From Segetibacter sp. 3557_3 (lineage in GTDB: Bacteria > Bacteroidota > Bacteroidia > Chitinophagales > Chitinophagaceae), in contig NZ_SMSK01000004.1 of assembly GCF_004354985.1 (NCBI RefSeq), forward strand, positions 62,001-126,000: 64,000 bases of DNA, given 5' to 3'. This document shows, in pieces, positions 41,738 to 52,036 of the stretch. The notes under the pieces were generated by a model. That model had not been told where the DNA came from, ran no database searches, and was given only the letters and a program-made list of their open reading frames with translations. Position numbers and translations under genes: made by a program. Positions within the stretch are counted from its first letter, which is position 1; every line of letters begins with the position of its first letter.

Positions 41738-42805
41738 ATGATTGAAGCGTCTGAGATAATTGTGCAGAAAGCAGCGAGCAGCAGGCTCAGCCAGGTGACA
41801 CTAAAAAATGTTCCGTTCGGTAAATACTTTACCGACCATATGCTGGAAGCAGATTATGAAAATGGTGAATGGAAGGCGGTCGAAATTAAGCCCTATGCAC
41901 CTTTACAACTTGACCCCGCAACCGCGGCGCTCCATTATGGACAGGCCATATTTGAGGGCATAAAAGCATACAAAGATATAAATGGCAGTATCGCCATTTT
42001 CAGACCTTTTGAAAACTTTCGTCGTTTCAATGTGTCTGCCGAAAGAATGCAGATGCCGGCGGTACCTGAGGAGATTTTTATAGAAGGAATGCGGGCACTG
42101 ATCAACTTAGACCAGGCATGGATACCTGATCAGGAGGATCATTCCCTATACATCAGGCCATTTATGATTGCCACCGATGATGTAATTGGGGTTAAACCCT
42201 CTGAGAAGTACAAGTTTTTGATTATTTTAAGTCCTACAGGTCCCTACTACGACAAGCCAATGCGCATTTATGTAGAAGAAAATTATACCCGCGCGGCACC
42301 AGGCGGTATTGGTTTCGCTAAAGCCGCGGCAAATTATGGCGCGAGCATGTTGCCGACAGCCAAAGCAAAGGAACTTGGGTACGACCAGGTATTGTGGACC
42401 GATGCTTTTGAACACCGGTATGTTCAGGAGATTGGAACCATGAACGTTTTTTTTGTGATAGGTGATACCGCCTATACTCCCGATTTAAGCCAGGGGACCA
42501 TCCTGGACGGCATAACCCGTGACAGTGTGATAACAGTGCTTGGCGACATGGGATTATCAGTTGTTGAACGGGAAATCAGCATCGACGAGATTGTGGCTGC
42601 CTATGCAGAGGGACAGCTTAAAGAGGTGTTTGGAACAGGAACCGCCGCGGTAATATCTTCTATCAGGGAGTTGCGTTACAAAGATTACGTTATGGAATTC
42701 GATGTATCAAAATGGACCATTGCGCCGGAGGTTAAGAGCCGGCTGGCCGCGATCAGAAATGGAAGCGCAAATGATGAGCATGGATGGCTTTACCGGATCA
42801 GTTAA
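41738..42805 (+). CDS. ilvE: Branched-chain amino acid aminotransferase
   Basis: A 355-residue fold-type IV PLP aminotransferase. It has LDPATAALHYGQAIFEGIKA, RPFENFRRFNVSAERMQMP, SLYIRPFMIATDDVIGVKP, KAAANYGASMLPTAKAKELG with GYDQVLWTDA, and the EVFGTGTAAVISSI phosphate loop. It transfers the amino group between glutamate and the keto acids of leucine, isoleucine and valine. Length fits the type II (eukaryote-like) BCAT group common in Bacteroidota. It is upstream of the str operon but separated by 266 bases with a promoter. Confidence 0.97.
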   Translation: MIEASEIIVQKAASSRLSQVTLKNVPFGKYFTDHMLEADYENGEWKAVEIKPYAPLQLDPATAALHYGQAIFEGIKAYKDINGSIAIFRPFENFRRFNVSAERMQMPAVPEEIFIEGMRALINLDQAWIPDQEDHSLYIRPFMIATDDVIGVKPSEKYKFLIILSPTGPYYDKPMRIYVEENYTRAAPGGIGFAKAAANYGASMLPTAKAKELGYDQVLWTDAFEHRYVQEIGTMNVFFVIGDTAYTPDLSQGTILDGITRDSVITVLGDMGLSVVEREISIDEIVAAYAEGQLKEVFGTGTAAVISSIRELRYKDYVMEFDVSKWTIAPEVKSRLAAIRNGSANDEHGWLYRIS

Positions 42806-43016
42806 GGTTTCGTGACTTTACCAGCCATAACCAAAATGCACTTACTTTTACCGGTTAACGTTTGACTGATTTTGGAAGCCTGTTTACATGAGTTCAACAT
42901 GCTCAATGTGAACGACTAAGGCGACGGTAAAAAATTACAAGGAACATTTAGAAACATATATTTATAACAGCGGCAATGATTTTTTGAGTTGTGTAACAAA
43001 TTATTTCAGAAACATT

Positions 43017-43047
43017 TTTGTTATTACAAGTTTAGCGATTACTTTTG
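43017..43047 (+). promoter_or_regulatory. Promoter of the rpsL-rpsG operon
   Basis: TTTG at 43017-43020 and TACTTTTG at 43040-43047 match the -33 TTTG and -7 TAnnTTTG elements of the Bacteroidota housekeeping sigma factor, with a 19-base spacer. The start codon is 25 bases further on. Confidence 0.8.
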
Positions 43048-43071
43048 CCGTCCGAAAAATTAAGGTTACAG

Positions 43072-43452
43072 ATGCCTACAATACAGCAATTAGTTAGAAA
43101 AGGTAGAGAAATAATTAAAGCCAAGAGTAAGTCCAGGGCTTTGGATGCATGCCCGCAACGTCGTGGTGTTTGCACAAGGGTTTATACAACAACCCCAAAA
43201 AAGCCAAACTCTGCACTACGTAAAGTGGCCAAGGTTCGTCTTACAAACAAGATTGAGGTTATTGCATATATTCCGGGAGAAGGACATAATCTCCAGGAGC
43301 ACTCAATTGTTCTGATACGTGGTGGAAGGGTTAAAGACTTACCAGGTGTGCGTTATCATATTGTTCGTGGTAGCCTTGATACTGCAGGTGTTAAAGACCG
43401 TAAGCAAAGCCGTTCTAAATACGGAACTAAAAGAGAAAAGGCTAAGAAATAG
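43072..43452 (+). CDS. rpsL: 30S ribosomal protein S12
   Basis: A 126-residue S12: [40 protein letters not shown], then [20 protein letters not shown]. It sits at the decoding centre of the 30S subunit. The lysines in [12 protein letters not shown] and in [12 protein letters not shown] are the wild-type residues at positions where streptomycin-resistance changes occur. ATG 43072 is the family start. It opens the str operon. Confidence 0.98.
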   Translation: MPTIQQLVRKGREIIKAKSKSRALDACPQRRGVCTRVYTTTPKKPNSALRKVAKVRLTNKIEVIAYIPGEGHNLQEHSIVLIRGGRVKDLPGVRYHIVRGSLDTAGVKDRKQSRSKYGTKREKAKK

Positions 43453-43514
43453 GCTTTCATTCATCCAACATTTGTCAATCTTCAGCAGCGCAGCTGCTAT
43501 AAATAATACTAGAT

Positions 43515-43982
43515 ATGCGTAAGACGCAACCAAAGAAAATTCCTTTAGCACCAGATCCAAAGTTCAACGACAAACTGGTAACCCGTTTTGTTAACAACCT
43601 GATGTGGCAAGGTAAAAAGAGCATTGCCCTCACCATTTTCTACGATGCATTAGACAAAGTTGCTAAGCAAACAAACGAAGATGGATATGAGATCTGGAGA
43701 AGAGCACTTACAAATGTTACCCCTGCTGTTGAGGTGCGTAGCCGTCGGATTGGTGGTGCTACCTTTCAGATTCCTTCTGAAGTAAGGGCTGACAGAAAGG
43801 TTTCACTAAGCATTAAATGGTTGATCAGGTTCAGTCGCGATCGTAATGGTCGTAGCATGGCGGATAAGCTGGCTAACGAAATCGTTGCTGCAAGTAAAGG
43901 TGAAGGTGGTGCATTCAAAAAGAAAGAAGATACACACCGTATGGCAGAAGCAAATAAAGCTTTCTCCCACTTTAAGATCTAA
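43515..43982 (+). CDS. rpsG: 30S ribosomal protein S7
   Basis: A 155-residue S7, an organiser of the 30S head and contact to E-site tRNA. The signature [20 protein letters not shown] is intact, as is the C-terminal [18 protein letters not shown]. It is 62 bases from rpsL and closely followed by a terminator, which is unusual because fusA normally comes next in the same transcript. Confidence 0.98.
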   Translation: MRKTQPKKIPLAPDPKFNDKLVTRFVNNLMWQGKKSIALTIFYDALDKVAKQTNEDGYEIWRRALTNVTPAVEVRSRRIGGATFQIPSEVRADRKVSLSIKWLIRFSRDRNGRSMADKLANEIVAASKGEGGAFKKKEDTHRMAEANKAFSHFKI

Positions 43983-44005
43983 TAAAAGGCATCTTGAAAA
44001 TATTA

Positions 44006-44028
44006 GCCGCCCATTGGGCGGCTTTTTT
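44006..44028 (+). terminator. Rho-independent terminator after rpsG
   Basis: GCCGCCC and GGGCGGC form a perfect 7-bp stem with an ATT loop and six T. It ends the rpsL-rpsG transcript before fusA. Confidence 0.92.
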
Positions 44029-44514
44029 GTTTGGGGCAGTGTTGCGGGCAATCACGCCCGAATGGTTAGAATAGATCCAGGTAAACTAGCCACCTTTGAA
44101 CAACGCGACATATGGCATTTCAAGAAAGCCAACCTTAAGATATCATATAACCCAATGTGGAGCAAGGGATGCGATCTGGCCGCCCTGTTACTTTTTAGCG
44201 TGAGAACCTCCTCAACTCAGGCACAACCCCCTGAACGAGCTTTTTTGAGCCCCGGCCAGCTTAAATAATAATTAAACATTTGCTACCTCTTTTTCTTGAG
44301 TTTTTCAGGTTCGGGCCGGCAACAGCAAAATAAATCTGGAGTTAAAACGTTAGCGTTGGTGGTTCGCAGGCGAATACACTCCTGGGCGCTGGTAGCAAGG
44401 GCAATGGCCGGACAAAACGAAGGGAATTCAACCTTTAGGATGCAAGTGTTTGTTAATAATGTTTTTGCCCGTATTTGCAACCTGTTCTTAATACCGGGGA
44501 ATACTTAAATTTCA
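44029..44514. other. Spacer between rpsG terminator and fusA promoter
   Basis: About 490 bases with no recognisable gene or tRNA. Short open frames on both strands have no domain. In most Bacteroidota rpsG and fusA are adjacent, so this spacer is extra sequence. Slightly downstream, at 44597-44615, GATGAACGGAGCGTCGCAAC resembles the dispersed CATCGTTGCGTCGCAT repeat. Confidence 0.5.
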
Positions 44515-44522
44515 TACCTTTG
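44515..44522 (+). promoter_or_regulatory. Promoter -7 element of fusA
   Basis: TACCTTTG followed by CGCTCC, the same context as before rpsJ. It is 157 bases from the fusA start, giving a long 5' leader. A -33 TTG at the usual distance is not clear. Confidence 0.6.
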
Positions 44523-44678
44523 CGCTCCAAATTGAGGATTGTACACCGATGGACCAGTTAGATTTCCCTGCACAAAAGCTCCAACAGGGAAAATAGGATG
44601 AACGGAGCGTCGCAACGGCTGCCACATCACGGCTCTGCAGTTGACCAACAAAGTAATTAACAAACAAACATAAAAGTC

Positions 44679-46826
44679 ATGGCGGACTTAAGGTATCAAA
44701 GAAATTTCGGGATAGCGGCGCACATTGATGCGGGTAAAACAACCACTACCGAGCGTATCCTATACTATACAGGTGTGAACCATAAAATAGGAGAAGTACA
44801 CGATGGTGCTGCAACTATGGACTGGATGGCACAGGAGCAGGAGAGGGGTATTACCATTACTTCAGCTGCAACTACTTGTTTCTGGAACTTCCCAACCGTT
44901 CAGGGTGTAAAAACTCCGGATACAAAGCTTTACAAATTTAACATCATCGATACTCCGGGTCACGTTGACTTTACCGTAGAGGTAGAACGTTCATTACGTG
45001 TACTTGATGGCTTACTTGCCCTGTTTTGTGCAGTAAGTGGAGTAGAGCCACAAAGTGAAACCGTTTGGCGCCAGGCTAACCGCTATAAAGTTCCACGTAT
45101 TGGTTTTGTAAACAAAATGGATCGCAGTGGTGCTGACTTCCTGAATGTAGTTAAGCAGGTGCGTGAAATGCTGGGTGCAAAAGCAGTTCCGCTTCAGTTA
45201 CCAATAGGTGCAGAAGACAACTTTAAAGGTGTTGTTGACCTGATTACCATGAAAGGTATTATCTGGGACGAGGAAAGCCGCGGAATGACTTTCAAAGAAG
45301 TTGCCATTCCCGCAGATATGCAGGAGGAAGTTGACCAATACCGCCAGGAATTGATTGAAGCAGTTGCAGAATATGATGATGCGCTGCTCGAGAAGTTCTT
45401 TGACGATCCTTCAACCATCACCGAAGACGAAGTTCATGAAGCGATCCGCAAAGCAACCATCGATCTTTCTATCATTCCGATGATGTGTGGTTCATCTTTT
45501 AAGAATAAAGGTGTGCAAACTGCATTGGATGCGATCGTTCGTTACCTGCCAGGTCCACTGGACATTGAGGCAATCAAAGGAACAAATCCGGATACGGGTG
45601 AAGAAGTTATTCGTCACGCTGATCCAAAAGAACCATTTAGCGCACTTGCATTTAAGATCATGACTGACCCATTTGTAGGTCGTCTGGCGTTCTTCCGGGC
45701 ATATAGTGGTCGTCTCGACTCGGGTTCTTACGTGCTGAACGTACGTACCGGACGTAATGAGCGTATCAGCCGTATTATGCAGATGCATGCGAACAAGCAA
45801 AACCCGGTTGATTATATCGAAGCAGGTGATATTGGGGCAGCAGTTGGTTTTAAGGACATTAAAACCGGTGATACCCTTTGCGACGAAAAGCACCCGATTA
45901 CCCTGGAAAGCATGACATTCCCTGAACCGGTAATCTCGGTTGCAATCGAGCCTAAAACACAGGCCGACGTTGATAAGATGGGTATGGCAATCGCTAAACT
46001 GGTTGAAGAAGATCCGACTTTAAGGGTTAAAACTGATGAAGAGACCGGCCAAACCATCCTGAGTGGAATGGGTGAGTTGCACCTGGAGATCATCGTTGAC
46101 CGTATGCGTCGTGAGTTTAAAGTTGAAATTAACCAGGGTGCTCCCCAGGTTGCTTATAAAGAGGCATTTACCAAAACAATTGAACACAGGGAAACGCTGA
46201 AAAAGCAAACCGGTGGTCGTGGTAAATTTGCCGACATCCAGTTCGAGATCGGACCAGCGGATGAGGAATTCCTGAAAGAAGGCAAAGGCACTTTCCAGTT
46301 CGTAAATGACCTTTTTGGTGGATCAATTCCAAGGGAATTTGTTCCGGCCATTCAGAAAGGCTTTGAAAATTCTATGAACACTGGTGTACTTGCTGCTTAC
46401 CCAGTAGAAAGCATGAAAGTGCGGGTTTATGATGGTAGCTTCCACGCGGTTGACTCCGATGCGATGAGTTTTGAACTTTGTGCAAAAGGTGGTTTCCGCG
46501 AGGCGGGTAGAAAAGCAAAACCTGTTTTGCTTGAGCCAATCATGAAAGTTGAGGTTACCACTCCTGACCAGTACATGGGTGATGTAACGGGTGACCTTAA
46601 TCGCCGTCGTGGTATGCTTGAGGGTATGGATAGCCGTGCCGGTTTACAGGTGATCAAGGCTAAAGTGCCTTTAAGCGAGATGTTTGGTTATGTAACCCAG
46701 CTCCGTTCATTGTCATCAGGTCGCGCAACTTCAACCATGGAGTTCAGTCATTACAATCCTGCTCCGAACAACGTAGCGGAAGAAGTTATGGCTAAACAAA
46801 AAGGTAAGTTGAAAGTAGAAGATTAA
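44679..46826 (+). CDS. fusA: Elongation factor G
   Basis: A 715-residue EF-G, the GTPase that moves tRNAs and mRNA through the ribosome. It has all GTP motifs: [15 protein letters not shown] (P loop), [11 protein letters not shown] (switch I), [16 protein letters not shown] (G3) and [10 protein letters not shown] (G4), followed by domains II-V ending in [20 protein letters not shown]. The length is usual for this phylum. It has its own promoter and terminator, isolating it from the ribosomal genes either side. Confidence 0.98.
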   Translation: MADLRYQRNFGIAAHIDAGKTTTTERILYYTGVNHKIGEVHDGAATMDWMAQEQERGITITSAATTCFWNFPTVQGVKTPDTKLYKFNIIDTPGHVDFTVEVERSLRVLDGLLALFCAVSGVEPQSETVWRQANRYKVPRIGFVNKMDRSGADFLNVVKQVREMLGAKAVPLQLPIGAEDNFKGVVDLITMKGIIWDEESRGMTFKEVAIPADMQEEVDQYRQELIEAVAEYDDALLEKFFDDPSTITEDEVHEAIRKATIDLSIIPMMCGSSFKNKGVQTALDAIVRYLPGPLDIEAIKGTNPDTGEEVIRHADPKEPFSALAFKIMTDPFVGRLAFFRAYSGRLDSGSYVLNVRTGRNERISRIMQMHANKQNPVDYIEAGDIGAAVGFKDIKTGDTLCDEKHPITLESMTFPEPVISVAIEPKTQADVDKMGMAIAKLVEEDPTLRVKTDEETGQTILSGMGELHLEIIVDRMRREFKVEINQGAPQVAYKEAFTKTIEHRETLKKQTGGRGKFADIQFEIGPADEEFLKEGKGTFQFVNDLFGGSIPREFVPAIQKGFENSMNTGVLAAYPVESMKVRVYDGSFHAVDSDAMSFELCAKGGFREAGRKAKPVLLEPIMKVEVTTPDQYMGDVTGDLNRRRGMLEGMDSRAGLQVIKAKVPLSEMFGYVTQLRSLSSGRATSTMEFSHYNPAPNNVAEEVMAKQKGKLKVED

Positions 46827-46847
46827 TTAATTTGATCAGATAAAAGG

Positions 46848-46874
46848 AACCCTGCTGAAAAGCGGGGTTTTTTT
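46848..46874 (+). terminator. Rho-independent terminator after fusA
   Basis: AACCCTGC and GCGGGGTT pair over 8 bases (one G-T) around a TGAAAA loop, followed by seven T. It begins 22 bases after the fusA stop. Confidence 0.9.
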
Positions 46875-47168
46875 ATGCAATGCGGTTTGTGACGAGACGA
46901 ACTTCCAGAAAGGTGTGACATGTTTGAGAATAGCGCTGTTGAACTCAGCGCTGAATGTGGCGTTAAGAAAGCATTAACATTATTTATCATGTTGTTGCTG
47001 TTCATACGTCATATTTGCCGCTCATACATATTCAGCAAATTCCACCCCTTCAAACAGGGTTTTTTCCACCGAGAATCTAATAATAAGCTGCTGCTTAAAC
47101 AGCATATTTGCGTTTAGAATTGTCTACTCAGGTTTACATCAATCCACGTTTACAGAAAAAAATCAACT

Positions 47169-50100
47169 ATGACTAAAAAAACGTTGGGGAATCCCAATGT
47201 AAAGCACCCCATGTGGCTAAGGTTAATCTACAGCGGTTTCCTTTCAGCCCTGTTTATGCTGTTTACCTTTCAGTTACACGCCCAGGGCACTACGGTAACG
47301 GGTAAGGTGGCAGACACCACCGGCAATCCCATTGCTGGTGTATCTGTTTCGGTAAAAGGAACGAAAAACGGAACTACAACGGACGCTTCCGGGGACTTTC
47401 GATTAAGTGCAGTTCCTTCAACGGGCACTCTTGTACTAACTTATGTAGGTTATGCATCTCAGGAAATTCGACTTACACCGGGACAAGCCGCTGTGCAAAT
47501 CGTTTTGCGTTCAGCTGCGGGTAGCCTGGAAGGAGTAGTAGTTACTGGATTTCAGACGATTAGTAAAAAGAATTTTACCGGTGCAGCTGCCACGATTAAA
47601 GCAGACGATGTAAGATTACCTGGAGTAATAGACGTAAGCCGGATGCTTGAAGGTCGGGCAGCCGGCGTTTCCGTCCAGAACGTATCCAGCACATTTGGAA
47701 GTGCACCAAAAATCCGGATTAGGGGTGCTACTTCTATTAATGGGGAAAATAAACCGTTGTGGGTAATTGATGGAGTAGTTCAGGAAGATATTATCAATAT
47801 CTCTAACGACCAGCTGTCAAGTGGTGATCCTACAACGCTGTTGGGATCGTCTGTAGCTGGTATTAACTCAAACGATATCGAAACCTTTGATATTCTGAAG
47901 GACGCAGCAGCAACAGCACTGTACGGCGCAAGAGCAATGAATGGCGTGGTCGTTATCACCACTAAAAAGGGGCGTTCAGGTAAACCAGTTATCAACTATA
48001 CCGGCAATTTCAGCAGTCAACTCAAGCCGACATATAATAGCTATAACATTATGAACTCTGTTGAACAGATGTCTGTTTTAGCAGAACTTGAACGCAAGGG
48101 CTTCTTGACGTCAAATATATTAAGCCGCGGGAACTATGGGGTTTACGGTAAAATGTATGACATGCTGAACCAGCAGGATGCCAATGGTAATTTTCTGCTC
48201 CAGAATACTACCGAAGCTAAAAATGAATTTCTGAAAAGATATGCTTTAGTAAACACTGACTGGTTTGATCTCCTGTTTAGAAATTCCCTTACGCAGGAAC
48301 ATTCGTTGAGTATATCGTCTGGAGGTGAACGGTCGCAATCATTTTTTTCCACGAGCTTCTATAATGATAATGGTTGGACAATCGCTGACGATGTGAAGCG
48401 CTATACGCTGAATTTTAGAAACAACTACAACTTTTCTGATAGGTTATCAGCAGGATTTTTAACTCAGGGTTCCGTAAGGCAACAACATGCTCCCGGCACA
48501 GTTCAGCGGGTAAGTAACCCGGTTTCCGGGCAGTTTGAAAGAGATTTCGATATTAATCCGTTCAGCTTTGCGTTAAATTCCAGTCGTGCAATGACAGCTT
48601 ATGATGAGAATGGTAAGCCGGAATACTTCAGGCGCAATTTTGCACCCTTTAATATTTTGGACGAATTAAAATACAACACCATTGACCTGAATGTTATTGA
48701 CCTGAAATTACAGGGGGAGTTAGGCTATAAATTTTCAAAGACGTTGCGCTATGATTTCATTGGAGCATTGAGGTATGTCAAATCGTCGCGGGAACACCAG
48801 GTAACAGAAAATGCTAACATGGCGAATGCTTACCGCGCTGCAGGCACGGCGACTATAAGGGCTAATAACCAATTCTTATATACTGATCCGGATAATCCAG
48901 ATGCAGAACCAGCGGTAGTATTGCCATATGGTGGTTTTTATAACCGGACCGAAGACCAACTGGTTAATTTTGATGTGAGGAACAGCTTGAACTACGTAAA
49001 TACATTTGCAGCAAGGCATAACGTAAATATCCTTGTGGGTCAGCAGCTTAAATATGCCGACCGGCAAAATTTTAACAGTCGTGGTTACGGGTATCAATAT
49101 GATAACGGGGGTGTTGTTTTTGCTGATTACCGTGCACTCAAACAGACTATTGAAGCAAATTTTCCTTACTATGGGATGAGCAAGGATTTCGATCGTTTTG
49201 CTGCTTTCTATCTTAACGGACAGTACACTTATGATCGCCGATATAATTTCTACGGAACAGTCCGCTATGATGGTTCCAATCGTCTCGGTTCATCACCTTC
49301 TGCCCGATGGCTTCCAACCTGGAGCTTTGGAGGTTCATGGAACATTGATGAAGAAGGATTTATGCAAAATGTAAGGGCAGTTGATTACCTGAAGTTGCGG
49401 GCAAGTTATGGCTTGACAGCAAGCCTAGGCCCTGCGACGAATTCAAATATCGTGCTTCGTAACATTAATACAAATCGGCCACCTACGGAAGTAGAGTCTG
49501 TGATTACCCTGGCTAACCTGGAAAATTCAGAATTGACCTGGGAAAAAAATTATACCACAAACCTGGGAGTAGATGCCGGCTTATTCGGGGGACGGGTAAA
49601 CTTAAGTATAGATGCTTATGAGAGAAAAAGCTTTGATCTGATCAGCATTATTAAAACCTCAGGCATCGGTGGAGAGTCCTATAAAGCCGCCAACTATGCT
49701 GATATGCATTCAAGGGGTGCGGAATTGTTGATTGGAGGTCAGATCATCCGAGAGAAAAACTGGGGGTGGAGGACAAATCTTACTTTCGGTTACAACAAAA
49801 CAAAAATTACTAACGTTGAAAACCGACCAATCATTTTTGACCTTGTCAAAGCCGAAGGCGGGAACCAGGAGGGATATCCTGTAAGCGGCTTATTCTCTAT
49901 ACAATATGCGGGTTTAAACCATGCAACCGGCGTTCCGGAGTTCATAGACGAGAGAGGCAAAGTGGCACATGCGGTATATCTTCAGGATGACTCTACTAAC
50001 TATTTAAAGTATGAAGGCTCTGTTGACCCTACGATAACCGGGGGTTTCTCAAATACCTTTAATTATAAGGCCTTCTCTTTAAACATATTTGTAACCTACC

Positions 50101-50543
50101 AGGCAGGTAATAAAATCCGGCTTTATACCGCATTCAGACCAACTTATTCTGAGCTTGATGCAACGCCGAAAGAGTTTCTTGATCGTTGGGTAATGCCGGG
50201 TGACGAGGCCCGTACTAATGTGCCATCTATAATGGACGCCTATCAAAATTCACTTACCGGGGGTGATTATCCGTATAACAACTACAATTATTCGAGTGCA
50301 AGAGTAGCTGACGGAGGTTTTGTAAGGTTGAAAACAGTATCGCTCACCTATACTCTTCCTGCTTCCCTGCTTCGAAGTGGAGGTTTTCTCAAAAACGCAG
50401 CACTTACAGCAGCAGCCGTAAACCCCTGGTTAATCTATGCTGATCCTAAGCTTAAAGGGCAGGATCCTGAGTTCTTTAATTCAGGTGGTGTGGCTCAGCC
50501 AATTCAAAAACAATTCACACTTTCATTAAGAGTTGGTCTTTAA
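47169..50543 (+). CDS. SusC/RagA-family TonB-linked outer-membrane transporter
   Basis: A 1124-residue SusC-type barrel. After the signal peptide (to about 39) comes a carboxypeptidase D-like domain (TTVTGKVADTTGNPIAGVSV), then the plug (about 118-270) with RIRGATSINGENKPLWVIDG and ALYGARAMNGVVVITTKKG, then the barrel, ending in the usual aromatic/hydrophobic strand. With SusD it imports large ligands through the outer membrane using TonB energy. It is first in a four-gene locus with no glycoside hydrolase, so the substrate may be a peptide or other non-glycan. Confidence 0.96.
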   Translation: MTKKTLGNPNVKHPMWLRLIYSGFLSALFMLFTFQLHAQGTTVTGKVADTTGNPIAGVSVSVKGTKNGTTTDASGDFRLSAVPSTGTLVLTYVGYASQEIRLTPGQAAVQIVLRSAAGSLEGVVVTGFQTISKKNFTGAAATIKADDVRLPGVIDVSRMLEGRAAGVSVQNVSSTFGSAPKIRIRGATSINGENKPLWVIDGVVQEDIINISNDQLSSGDPTTLLGSSVAGINSNDIETFDILKDAAATALYGARAMNGVVVITTKKGRSGKPVINYTGNFSSQLKPTYNSYNIMNSVEQMSVLAELERKGFLTSNILSRGNYGVYGKMYDMLNQQDANGNFLLQNTTEAKNEFLKRYALVNTDWFDLLFRNSLTQEHSLSISSGGERSQSFFSTSFYNDNGWTIADDVKRYTLNFRNNYNFSDRLSAGFLTQGSVRQQHAPGTVQRVSNPVSGQFERDFDINPFSFALNSSRAMTAYDENGKPEYFRRNFAPFNILDELKYNTIDLNVIDLKLQGELGYKFSKTLRYDFIGALRYVKSSREHQVTENANMANAYRAAGTATIRANNQFLYTDPDNPDAEPAVVLPYGGFYNRTEDQLVNFDVRNSLNYVNTFAARHNVNILVGQQLKYADRQNFNSRGYGYQYDNGGVVFADYRALKQTIEANFPYYGMSKDFDRFAAFYLNGQYTYDRRYNFYGTVRYDGSNRLGSSPSARWLPTWSFGGSWNIDEEGFMQNVRAVDYLKLRASYGLTASLGPATNSNIVLRNINTNRPPTEVESVITLANLENSELTWEKNYTTNLGVDAGLFGGRVNLSIDAYERKSFDLISIIKTSGIGGESYKAANYADMHSRGAELLIGGQIIREKNWGWRTNLTFGYNKTKITNVENRPIIFDLVKAEGGNQEGYPVSGLFSIQYAGLNHATGVPEFIDERGKVAHAVYLQDDSTNYLKYEGSVDPTITGGFSNTFNYKAFSLNIFVTYQAGNKIRLYTAFRPTYSELDATPKEFLDRWVMPGDEARTNVPSIMDAYQNSLTGGDYPYNNYNYSSARVADGGFVRLKTVSLTYTLPASLLRSGGFLKNAALTAAAVNPWLIYADPKLKGQDPEFFNSGGVAQPIQKQFTLSLRVGL

Positions 50544-50553
50544 AAATCTAAAA

Positions 50554-52017
50554 ATGAATAAAGTCGCTTTATATGTTGCATTTGCTTTTATGTTAACTGC
50601 AACCAGTTGTAAAAAGTACCTTGAGAAAGAGCCTGATAACCGGGCTAAGTTAACATCGCCCGAGAAGGTCTCTCAACTACTCGGCACGGCGTATCCATCT
50701 GCTAATTATATGGCCTTTGCCGAAGCGATGTCGGATAATGCTAACGATAAAGGAGCCGGAGTTATTAAAAACGTGAATGAAGACTCTTACTTTTTTAGGG
50801 ATGTACGAGACAATGCCCAGGACACTCCGGAGTTCTACTGGTTTGGATGTTATGAAGCGATAGCTGCTGCAAACCAAGCTTTACAGGCCTGTAACCAAGC
50901 CCCCGACCCTGAGAATTATAAAGCTCAAAAAGGAGAAGCTTTATTGGCAAGAGCCTATGCTCATTTTATGCTGGTAACCTTTTTTTCAAAGGTTTACGAT
51001 CCGTCGACCGCTGCTACAGATCCAGGTATCCCCTATGTTCTAGAACCCGAAACAGTGGTAATTAAGCAGTATGAGCGAAAGACTGTAGCTTATGTATATG
51101 AGATGATCGAAAAAGATCTTTTAGAAGGATTGCCCCTTATAGATGACAAAAGCTATACTGTTCCCCGATATCACTTCAATCGTGCCGCAGCGAATGCTTT
51201 TGCTACCCGATTCTATTTATTCAAAAAGGAATATAGCAAAGTTATCCAATATGCGAATACTGCGGTTCCCAATTACCTTGCCTCCTTGCGGCCGTGGAAC
51301 ACCACTTACGCAAACCTTGGCTTGAACGATGTTCCGCAAGTTTATTTGAAGTCTTCTGAGCCGGCAAATCTCCTCTTAATTGGTACTACATCGTGGTATG
51401 CAAATGGTTACGAATATGCAAGATATAGATACGGAATGGATGCAAGTGTGCAAGCACAAGTTCTACCTACTTCGGTTCCAGTTTCAGGTGGAACGTGGGG
51501 CTTTAGAACTGGTACAGTTGGCACAGGAAATATTGCGGTAACTAAATTAAGCCAGCATTTTGCATATGAATCTCCAACGTCCAATTTTGGTCGTGGATAT
51601 GTGATGATCCCCGCATTTACAGTTGAAGAAGTTTTGTTCAACAAAGCTGAGGCGAGTGCATATACAGGGCAATTCACGCCAGCAATTGCTGATCTGAACA
51701 TGTATTTGTCTACGAGGTTGGTTAGTGTCACACCTGGTGCCTTACCTGCAAACCGTACTTTAACGGAGGATAAGCTTGCTACATATTCAGGCACGAATAG
51801 CATTAGGGATGGATTGCTAAAGTTGGTTCTTAATTACAAAAGGGCAGAATTCGTCCAGGAAGGAATGCGATGGTTTGATATTTTACGGCACAATATTCCG
51901 GTCGTACATACCACAAAAACAGGTGAAACACATACGTTGGCAGCAAATGATCCACGCAGGTTACTGCAAATACCCCAATCTGCACTATTGTCCGGAGTTG
52001 CTCAAAATCCACGTTAA
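50554..52017 (+). CDS. SusD/RagB-family surface lipoprotein
   Basis: A 487-residue SusD-type lid. The signal ends in LTATSC, the lipidated cysteine, followed by KKYLEKEPDNRAKLTSPEKV, the typical SusD opening. TPR-like helices follow (GEALLARAYAHFMLVTFFSK, KRAEFVQEGMRWFDILRHNI). It captures ligand and closes over SusC. The ATG at 50554 is 11 bases after the SusC stop codon; an earlier TTG in frame overlaps SusC but precedes the signal peptide. Confidence 0.96.
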   Translation: MNKVALYVAFAFMLTATSCKKYLEKEPDNRAKLTSPEKVSQLLGTAYPSANYMAFAEAMSDNANDKGAGVIKNVNEDSYFFRDVRDNAQDTPEFYWFGCYEAIAAANQALQACNQAPDPENYKAQKGEALLARAYAHFMLVTFFSKVYDPSTAATDPGIPYVLEPETVVIKQYERKTVAYVYEMIEKDLLEGLPLIDDKSYTVPRYHFNRAAANAFATRFYLFKKEYSKVIQYANTAVPNYLASLRPWNTTYANLGLNDVPQVYLKSSEPANLLLIGTTSWYANGYEYARYRYGMDASVQAQVLPTSVPVSGGTWGFRTGTVGTGNIAVTKLSQHFAYESPTSNFGRGYVMIPAFTVEEVLFNKAEASAYTGQFTPAIADLNMYLSTRLVSVTPGALPANRTLTEDKLATYSGTNSIRDGLLKLVLNYKRAEFVQEGMRWFDILRHNIPVVHTTKTGETHTLAANDPRRLLQIPQSALLSGVAQNPR

Positions 52018-52036
52018 TCAATTTTAAAAGAGAAGT

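Noticed and set aside
43846-44268. A 140-codon open frame across the end of rpsG and its terminator
   Set aside because: It is a shadow of rpsG in another frame and reads through a strong terminator hairpin.
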